This document shows positions 56,101 through 64,000 of a DNA stretch of 64,000 nucleotides, one piece after another (position 1 is the first letter of the stretch; every line of letters starts with the position of its first letter). Position numbers and translations under genes: made by a program. Below the pieces are notes generated by a model. The model worked only from the letters and a program-made list of their open reading frames with translations, did not search any database and had not been told where the DNA came from. Source of the stretch: Rallus limicola (lineage: Eukaryota > Chordata > Aves > Gruiformes > Rallidae); NCBI GenBank assembly GCA_022605955.1, contig JAKCOZ010000040.1, forward strand, positions 4,660,558 to 4,724,557, given 5' to 3'.

Positions 56101-58578
56101 GCGCGTGTCCTCTTCAGCCTGAGTGCAGCCCCGTGGCTTTGGAAGAGGATAGCTTGGGTAAGTTCAGGTTTCAAAGAAAGTTAGAAAAGAAGTGTGCATC
56201 TCCCCCCCCCCTGCCCCGGGCACTGCTGTTAGGAGCTGACAGCCAGAGTAGAACTTGGTTTAGGGAACGAGACAGACGGTGAAATGGGATATGCTAATAG
56301 CTGTGGAGACTTAATTCTGCAGGATGGAGTTCTGGTGGCACAGTACCTGAATTTAGTGACGAAGCTGTGCTGTTTGTCTAGTAAAAGGAGGAAAAAAAAC
56401 GAAATCGCATTTGAAGGGAGGAAATGGGAGTAGCTGTCAGCCTGAATGGGACACATCTTCATCTGCTCCCTACTTCATCTCTTGCAGCAAACTTAGTTTG
56501 TGCAGATTTGGTGGAAAGACAAATGCTTGGAAAAAAACCTAGCTAGTTTTTGAAAAAAAAAACCAAACCCCAACCTTTAATTGAAACACATACTTCTCTG
56601 TCAGGAGCTGCTTCAGGCCTTGGACCTTGGTGGAAGATGGACCTTTAAGATTTCTCATTTTCAGCTCTATCAGACGTTAGGAGTCCTCTCCCTGAAATCT
56701 TTATGACTTCCTGTTGAGGTCTGCAGCAGCAGCAGAGGACTTGGTAGGAAAGGTTACTGAGAAGTTGCTGTGCACTAAATGAGATAGAGCAACAGTTCAG
56801 GCTGTAATTAGGGCCCATAAAAAGGAACCGGTGATGTGTGATTGAAGATCACCTTCTCTTAAATAGGTATCTCTGTTCTGGAGTTCATGGCTTCATGTTT
56901 TCAGTTGCTGCCATGGCAGTCTTTGTGGATTGTGCTCTCTCTTCTGAGCTCGGAGGAGCAATAAAAGCTGAGATCTGCAGTTAGCTGAGTGTACGTATCC
57001 TGGAGAACTGTGTTATGAGCTCCATTCAAAGCCGTGTGTTTAAACCCAGCTGGAGATGAGTCTGCGATTGGGCAGGGCCCTGGGCATCAAGGATGCTTCA
57101 TTCTGTTCCTCTTGAGGACAGGCCCCGTTAAGGCAGATCTAAAAAGCTTTCTGTAGTGACAGCCTATGCTTTGTTTCAAAATAGGAAGTATTAAGGTTGG
57201 TGCCTTAATCTACGAGGCAAGGGGGGGTTAAAAAGTTTCGGTAACAGTCACGTGCTTTTGAGCAAAGGTTGGTATGACCACACCTAGTGAATGAAAATGT
57301 GTCTTTAAAATTAAAAGGCAATCCTGTGTTTTGTTTAACTTGCTCCCTGAGTCCTGAGTTCAGGTTTTCATATTTCCTGGGCAACTTGCCCAGATTATGC
57401 GAAAGAAAAACAAAATCTCTCTGATACTTGATGGGGGGGAGACCCAGATTTCACAATTCAAAGGTTTTTTTTAAATTTGGTTTTTTGGTATATCACAGGC
57501 TGCTGCTTTCTGCAAATGTCCCATTATTTTTAAAACAACATTTCTTTTTATTTGACTGTAAACAGCAACTTGTTTCTGAAGAGTAACTTAACAGCAATGG
57601 CTATTTTTATCTCCAGCCACTTCATTTTCGAAGTGAAGGCATTCTTGCTTGTAATTATTCGACTTCCCAGACTTTTGATTGGGGAGATGACAGTTAATCT
57701 TGCTTCATGGCTTTTGTTTTCCTTTCTGACATCATATTGATAAAACCTTCTCTCTACCTCAGATTATGCAATTGATTTGGTTTATTTATATCCAGTGAGA
57801 ATTCACAGGCACAGGAGGAAATTGGGCTTGCAGAAGGAGCCCTCGTGTAGCTGTGTGGAGTTGGCCAAAAGACCCCTTTGCTCGTGTGGACCAGCAACTG
57901 GAAATGGCAGCTTTTATTTTCATCTTGGGGACTTCTGGTTGGAAACAAAGGCGAGAAAAGTGGAGTCTAGTAGTATCTTACTCGTTCCCATGCATACATC
58001 AGTACCATTCCCTGCATGTTATTAATGCAAAATTCCTTGGTTTTCCCAGAGAGATGAGGAGCGAGTCTGTTGTGTTAATATACATGGGAGGTACTCGTGT
58101 ATAAATTGTAAAAATCTGTGGTTCTTAACCTCCTTTTCATTACTATTAACAAAAAAGCCCGTTTCCCAGATGTAGGTCACTGTAAGTGTATGGTCTGCCA
58201 ACCAGCACGTGGTAGCTGGCTTATCAATAAGTTTATCGTCCTGTACTTGCCGTTCACATTTCCTTAATTAAAGCTTTGAGAGGTTTTTTTCTCGTGTAAA
58301 TCTCTCTCTAAATTGGTGAACATCTGTCTTGCAACTATAAAATGTTGAAAGGTGATGACAAAAGGCGTGTAGAGGATCTGTTAAGCATAAAAGGTATAAC
58401 TTTGGGTAGATGTACGCATTTGATGTGGAAAGTACTTCTCTGGGTGTTTGTGTGTTGAGTTTACCTGCATTTTAAGTGGCTCTGACTGCTGAGGTTGGAA
58501 GCTCAGATGATGTGTTTCAGTTGCAAAATGAAACATACAGGGATTTTATTCCAGCAAGTTTTTTGGTTGTTTGGATTT

Positions 58579-58593
58579 CCCCCCCCCCCCCCC
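58579..58593. repeat. Run of 15 C in KANSL1 intron
   Basis: Uninterrupted C15 followed by tcccccg. Confidence 0.8.
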
Positions 58594-60161
58594 TCCCCCG
58601 GAAGATATTTGTAACCACACAAATTCAGGAGCTGGCTGCACTCTTGATTTGAGGAGGGGGGAGGAAAGGGGAAGTGGGAATTGGTATAATACTCACTTCC
58701 TTCAGGGTAGCTTGGGTTTTACTGCTTCTGATGCAACAGCACCTTTATGTACATATGTGTCCTCTGCAAAACCCCTGGGTTGGGTAGGATGGAGCTTTGG
58801 TCATGTCATCAGTTGGGGGGAGGCTGGCATCCAATAGCGAGGTTTTGCCCTTCATGCGTGGGTTGAACTGGAGTCTTTGTGTGACCACCCATAACCTTTT
58901 GTCTTGTGCAAGTTGTAGGAAAAAGGGAATGTGCCCAGGTGGGTTTGGGTGAGGGCCTCGTAGGAGGAGATCTGGGGAAGGAAGGAGGACTTGCAGCAAC
59001 TATAAAGAGCAGTTCCAGTGTGGTTTGGCACGTGATGAAACCAGACGGTATGTGCAGGAATTTGGATAGAATATCAAGGGTTTAAACTGTAGTTCAGGGA
59101 ATATAAACACTTGAGGGAGATGTGTGTGTCACTGAGCGGTTCTGGCCGAAGAGTGGCCATGGGGGAACTTGTGTCTGTGAGAGGACCTGCTGGTGGGAGG
59201 GCGTGGAGAGCCCTATGGGACAGAAACTGGAATGAGTGTTAAAGTGGGTGGCAGAGAAGCTGTTGATGTATCACCCATGTCCAGGACCCAGAGCTCCCAC
59301 ATCTTCTCATGAGTCTGACTCTAAGCAGAGATACTTAGTTTTTCCCCCTGAAACTCCTGCACAGAGATTGTGGAAAGCAAAAACTTCCTGTGTTCATTTT
59401 CTGGGCTTCTTTTCTGAGGCGTTGCATAAAACCATATGCTTAGAAACCCAGTTCTCCTTTCAAGGTCTGCTTGTAACATGGGTTTATAAAAGCAGGCAGT
59501 CTGAATAAGTCAGCACGCTGAAGGGCTGCTTCCAGGGGTGTGTGTTGTGACCGAGAGCCGCTCTGGGGTACAGTGTGGCTGGGCACGTTCCTTGTGCCTC
59601 TTCTATGTCCCTTGACCTTATTCCTGCTCTTCCTTCTGCTCCACGTTAGCGAGAACTTGAATGTTGGTGTAGTTGATGTGGAGTTGTGAATGAGGCCAGA
59701 GAAGACCCAATGCCTTTCCTCCTCAGTGGCCTCCCGTGCACTCACTCGGCGGGAAGCGGGGAAGGTGGGTGAGTTAAGATTGCCCTGTTCTTACCTGCTT
59801 GCTGGAGCCTTTCATCTTCCTCTGTTAATTAATGCTAACTGCTCTGGCAGTGCTCTAGTTTTAAAGTGAAAATCAAGAATGAGCCTGTGGATTTTGAGTA
59901 TTACTTTCAGATGCACTGCAAGTGCCTTGTTGCCCTTCCAGAAGCTCCTTTGGATCTTCCCAAGTGAAGCATGGCACGAGGCGTGCTGCAGCTGCTGGAG
60001 GCATGGCTGGAGCTTGTCCTGCCGCACACATGGATGGTGCAGCTGGGGTGGTAGTACAGTTACTTTAAGAGCTGTCTATCAGGAGGAGAAGTCTTCTGGT
60101 CCTGCAGGTGTCAACTCAAGTGCTGGGAGTTGTAGATCCTTGGTGGAGAAACAAAGATACA

Positions 60162-60182
60162 AAAAAAAGGGGGGGGGGGGGG
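60162..60182. repeat. A-run joined to a run of 14 G
   Basis: An A tract is directly followed by G14 (60169-60182) in a KANSL1 intron. Possibly a decayed retroposon tail or plain low complexity. Confidence 0.7.
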
Positions 60183-63160
60183 AAATCTGTGGGTGCTCAC
60201 ATCAGTGCACTAATAGTGATGGGTGGCAGCAGTTCAGGTAGGACTTGCCTGCATGGTTTGAGTCCAAAAGGCTGAGGATGAATCTTGGAATTACTGTGTG
60301 AATTCTCAGCGTGCTCTGAAACCGCCCAGACTCTGTACATGGGAATGACCTTTCCTTCGCTTCAGTCCTCCTTCCTGTGGTCACCTCGGAGATGCTCTAG
60401 CATCCTCCTCCCTACAGTTCCCTATTAGGAAGAAATTAGTGCTAAGTGCAACATGGCTTTAATAATAACTAGAACTTACAAACAGAAGGTTTACATGCTT
60501 ACAGATCACAGATTAAATAGCTCTTGTAATTCCAAATGTAAAGACTTTGAGAAAGGAAGAAGGTCTGTGAGCTTGAATCAAATGTTCCTTAATGTTTTTT
60601 TTTTCCAAGAATTGTTTGTGAGAGTAGAGATCTAGTTTGGTGTTAGAAAACCCAGTGCTGTCTAGCACGCAGGTAGTTTATATGGACTTAAATAAAATAA
60701 ATAATTAAATAAAGATAACACCCAATAACTTTTGGAGGTCATCTTTAAGCTACTAGAACAAAGCTTTATTCTTAAGGGAGGCTTTCTGGGCTTCCAGAGT
60801 ATTTTAAATGCTGTCCACCCAACTAAACTTGAAGCCAGGGAGGGTTGGGGAAGCTTAGGAGGAGGATTTTCTTTTTAAAGGGAATTTGTGAACCTGGAAG
60901 AAAAAGCAGCACGAAAGTTTTGCTTCCCTTTTCGACTTCTGTTAATTTAACTGAAGCTGATGACCTACAAATTTGCTCTGAAATACTCTTTGGTCTAGGT
61001 AAGCTTCTGATGGCTGCAGGGCAGTGCAGATGTGTTGGTAAGGAATCGTGGCAGTGGGCACCAGATGTGGGTTTCTTCTGCTTTCCTGTAGTGTGGGTAT
61101 TTCCAGCGCCCCTCTGGGTACCTTGCAGTGCTGTGGTGGTAATCATGGTGAAGAGCACAATGCAGTTGGGAGACAGACCAGTGCATTTCTGCAGAGCACC
61201 TGTTAGGAGCAGTCCTTTCATGTGTACATGTCTCTAGTGAAGGTCTTGGTAGGAGACTGGAGTGGGGGAAGCCCTTTATTCTGAGCACAGTCTCCCTCTT
61301 CTCCAAAGGGCATCATAGCTGCGAGTGGAGAGCTCCCTGAAGGTTCCCCTTTTTTACTTTCCTCCCTGATTAGTCACGTTCAGTCTTTATTTATGGACCC
61401 AAATGGTGACAAAAAGCCATTTTCAGTGAGTGTGCAGTAAATTTTTTGGCACGTAGCATCCTTTTTTAAGAAAGGACAAGGTATAGTTGATTACAGAATG
61501 GTCCAGGTCCTGTCTACAGGGTACTTCTGAAGTGTGGACCCACCTCTAGTGTCTGTACTTCTGTTACCATAGCTTCTTTTTTTTATCAGTCCCCCTGTTA
61601 GTGTATCTGTTCTTCCCTGTCGTCTTCCTCCGTGTCACCTAACTGGGTTTGGCGAGAGGGTTAGTTAGTGGGGCTGCAGATGGTCTGAACTGTAGACCCA
61701 GCAAGGGACCTGCCAGTTGGCCAACATGCCAACTGCTTGTTGGAAACCAAGCAGAGCGAACAACTTGGAGCTTGTCCTGAGGGCTCCCTTCCATGGGGGT
61801 TTGGGTTTGCTTGTCCAGCTTATCTGTCTTGCCACCAGAATTCAAACTGTAGTTCGTAGTGTCTTTCAGCCCTAATGTGTGTTGGTGGCCCCTATTATGG
61901 GGAAGCACCTGGTGTGACGCTGGGGAGCAACTCTGGTGCAGCTGACTGAGGCTAAAACCAAAACCAGAGTTTGCTCATTCAACACACTGGAGCTTCAGAT
62001 AGTCCTCACTATTCCTGTAAAGTGGTATATTAATTTGGTCATTGGGGTGCATTAACAAACAGCTACAACAAGCTTATGCAAATCAATGTGAAATGAGAGC
62101 ATTGGCATGTCAGGCAAGAGATCAGGGCAGCTTCTTACTCTTAAATTGACAATGAAATAGCTTATGAAGGCGCTAGATAAACTCTACAGCGAAGGGAAAA
62201 TAAAGTACCTGCTTCACTGGTAGCAGAGGTGGTGCTGTGGGTTGTGGGACTGCAGTTAAAAGAAGTTAAAAACCACCAATACTTTTAGTGTTAAAGTAGG
62301 TAAGGGACCAGAAGTCTGAAGGTGATGGAGGGAAGGTTGCAGTGTACGTGAGCAAAAGGTCTTTGGTTATTTCTCTTCTTTCATCTAGTTGAGTTAAACC
62401 ATGGGTTGCTGTTACAGGCAGAGTGTAGAACTGCTCTGTCATGGTGTGGGTTAATCTTTATCCATGTTCTTGAAACAGAAATGGGAATTGCTAACACTGG
62501 AAATCACCTGGCTTCTTCGGAACTGTACTTCTGGGAAAGTAGGTTTCATATACACTGGGGAAATGACTTGATTCAAATCCAAGGCTTTCAGGGGAGCGCG
62601 GGGTTGCCAGCAGGTGTGGGGTAGTGGGTTTCTTCAGGCACAGGGGTTTAAGTACATGGAGGTTTGCTCTGCTCAAGCTTTGTCTCTGTTACATGTCGTA
62701 ACTCACAGTTTGATGTTTCTAATGCACCTGAACTGGCAGTAGAAGCAGTGAAAATTGTTCTGTAGATGAAGCTTGAGGATTTTACAGGGGAAGTTGGTGT
62801 GCTGGTGGCATTGAGGAATGGGTGTAACTATGGCCAGGCCTTGCGTGAAGGCCTGGAAGGATGCTGGTGTGCTCGGTGGCTGGACTGAGGGAGATGGATA
62901 GTAGTTGCAGGCAGGTAGTACTGGGAATCCCGAGGACTGGCTGTGTGTTGTGACTTCTGTTTTTAGCTGCCTGGTGCCTGGATGGCTCTGCTGAGCACAA
63001 GGCTGGTGCTCATGGAGGGAGGATGCTGTGCCGAGCGTGGAACTTGAGTGGCTTTACCAAGCATTGAGTTGATGAGTCTTGTTGCTGTTGTTTGTCCTGG
63101 TGGGGTTTTTTTTCTGTGAGCACACTGCCTGACTTTCTCTTTTTCCCTTCCCTTCTGTAG

Positions 63161-63243
63161 GCTGCCCTCGGGAGAGGCAGTGGGAGGCACTGGAGCTGGC
63201 CTCGGCACCGGGAGAGGCTGGACTTCCCGTCTCTCTGTGCTGA
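63161..63243 (+). other. KANSL1: KANSL1 exon 2, 5'UTR part
   Basis: The acceptor cccttccc ttctgtag ends at 63160. The 83 untranslated bases have no ATG, and an in-frame TGA (63241-63243) directly abuts the start codon, so the main frame cannot extend upstream. Confidence 0.8.
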
Positions 63244-64000
63244 ATGGCTGCGATGGCGCCCGCTCTCACTGACGCAGCAGCTGAAGCTCACCACATCCGA
63301 TTCAAGCTGGCTCCCCCGTCCTCCACCTTGTCGCCTGGCAGTGCCGAGAGCAACGGCAACGCCAACAACATCCTCCTGGCTGCCAACGGCACCAAAAGGA
63401 AAGCCATTGCTTCGGAGGATCCCAGTTTAGATTTCCGAAACAACCCCACGAAGGAAGAGCTGGGCAAGCTGCAGCCACTAGTGGCCTCTTATCTCTGCTC
63501 GGATGTAACATCTGTTTCTTCAAAAGAGCCTCTGAAGCTGCAAGGAGTCTTCAACAAGCAGTCAGTCCTTAAATCTCACTCTCTCTTATCTCAGACCTTC
63601 TTGAAATCGACTGGGGAACTGTTGGGGAGGCAACCAGTGTTGGGATTCACTTTGGAGAATCTAAAAACAATGAGTACTAATAGCCAGCCACCTCTCCCAC
63701 AAGCGCCTGTAAATGGCTTGGCCAAGAAATTGGCCAAAAGTACCAATTCAGACCATGAAAACTCTAGTTCTCTGAATGGTGGGAAGTGTGCTCCTCCTGC
63801 TGCTGCCCTCCAGGGTGTTGACTATAACGCAGGAGGTTCTGAATTGGGGGACTTGAAGACCGGGTTGACCAATTGCACTCTTCCACATAGAAGCCTTGAT
63901 GCAGAGCACACAACTCCATTTAGCAATAATAGCACTGCAAACAAATCTTCCCTTAATTCCACGGAGCAGCAGCGGGTGCTCGAGGGTGGCAGTGGAGAGA
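63244..64000 (+). CDS. KANSL1: KANSL1, NSL histone acetyltransferase complex subunit 1 (N-terminal part)
   Basis: Scaffold of the NSL complex, which holds KAT8/MOF and WDR5 on chromatin for histone H4 acetylation at promoters; also implicated in spindle microtubule stability. The frame opens [20 protein letters not shown] and includes [51 protein letters not shown] and [15 protein letters not shown], all conserved blocks of vertebrate KANSL1 as I know it. 252 codons are present before the window ends inside this exon; the coiled coil, WDR5-binding and C-terminal PEHE regions lie beyond. The visible part is Ser/Thr/Asn-rich and probably disordered. The first ATG (63244) has T at -3 but G at +4; the fourth codon is also ATG, with G at -3 and +4, so some initiation at Met4 is possible. 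KANSL1L is less likely because these blocks fit KANSL1. Confidence 0.95.
   Translation, partial: MAAMAPALTDAAAEAHHIRFKLAPPSSTLSPGSAESNGNANNILLAANGTKRKAIASEDPSLDFRNNPTKEELGKLQPLVASYLCSDVTSVSSKEPLKLQGVFNKQSVLKSHSLLSQTFLKSTGELLGRQPVLGFTLENLKTMSTNSQPPLPQAPVNGLAKKLAKSTNSDHENSSSLNGGKCAPPAAALQGVDYNAGGSELGDLKTGLTNCTLPHRSLDAEHTTPFSNNSTANKSSLNSTEQQRVLEGGSGE

Larger units (their letters stand above)
53451..63160 (+). other. KANSL1 intron before the first coding exon
   Basis: 9.7 kb of intron after the CpG island. No coding exon, CR1 copy or RNA gene is recognised. T/G-rich low complexity lies at about 54031-54095, 15 C at 58579-58593, and 14 G after an A run at 60169-60182. Blocks 55060-55260 and 57540-57800 are AT-rich, repeat-free and dense in factor-like motifs. 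Confidence 0.55.

Overview
The window is vertebrate nuclear DNA, almost certainly avian. Genes are split by GT-AG introns, three CpG-island promoters are visible, and every recognisable transposon piece is a CR1 LINE fragment, the dominant bird retroelement. Introns and intergenic gaps are short, as expected of a gene-rich microchromosome. The species cannot be named from the sequence. I found no RNA gene, CRISPR array, complete mobile element or new protein-coding system.

Three genes lie head-to-tail on the + strand. (1) The 3' part of MYL4, the atrial/embryonic essential myosin light chain, occupies 187-1524 for coding and about 3220 including a probable non-coding last exon. Its first coding exons lie left of the window. 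(2) A complete CDC27 (APC3), the TPR scaffold of the anaphase-promoting complex, has 19 coding exons from 7871 to 37633. All junctions keep frame and predict 826 residues. It starts in a CpG island (about 6990-8350) and its 3'UTR runs to about 40260. (3) The 5' part of KANSL1, a scaffold of the KAT8/NSL histone acetyltransferase complex, has its first coding exon at 63161 with the start codon at 63244. The window ends inside that exon. Two CpG islands upstream (about 43250-44850 and 51550-53450) both end in good splice donors and look like alternative KANSL1 promoters.

The remainder is intergenic or intronic: three CR1 fragments (about 2195-2670, 6020-6690, 16285-16495), homopolymer runs of 14-16 bases concentrated in 44-60 kb, and several AT-rich blocks that look like conserved regulatory DNA but cannot be tested here.

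The three proteins do not form one pathway. MYL4 is sarcomeric, CDC27 is a cell-cycle ubiquitin-ligase subunit and KANSL1 is a chromatin factor. The most useful observations are regulatory: a possible overlapping upstream ORF created only by the distal KANSL1 promoter, competing in-frame donors at CDC27 exon 18, a roughly 20-bp-phased TTCCG array upstream of CDC27, and tandem CCAAT boxes 31 bp apart at the distal KANSL1 promoter.
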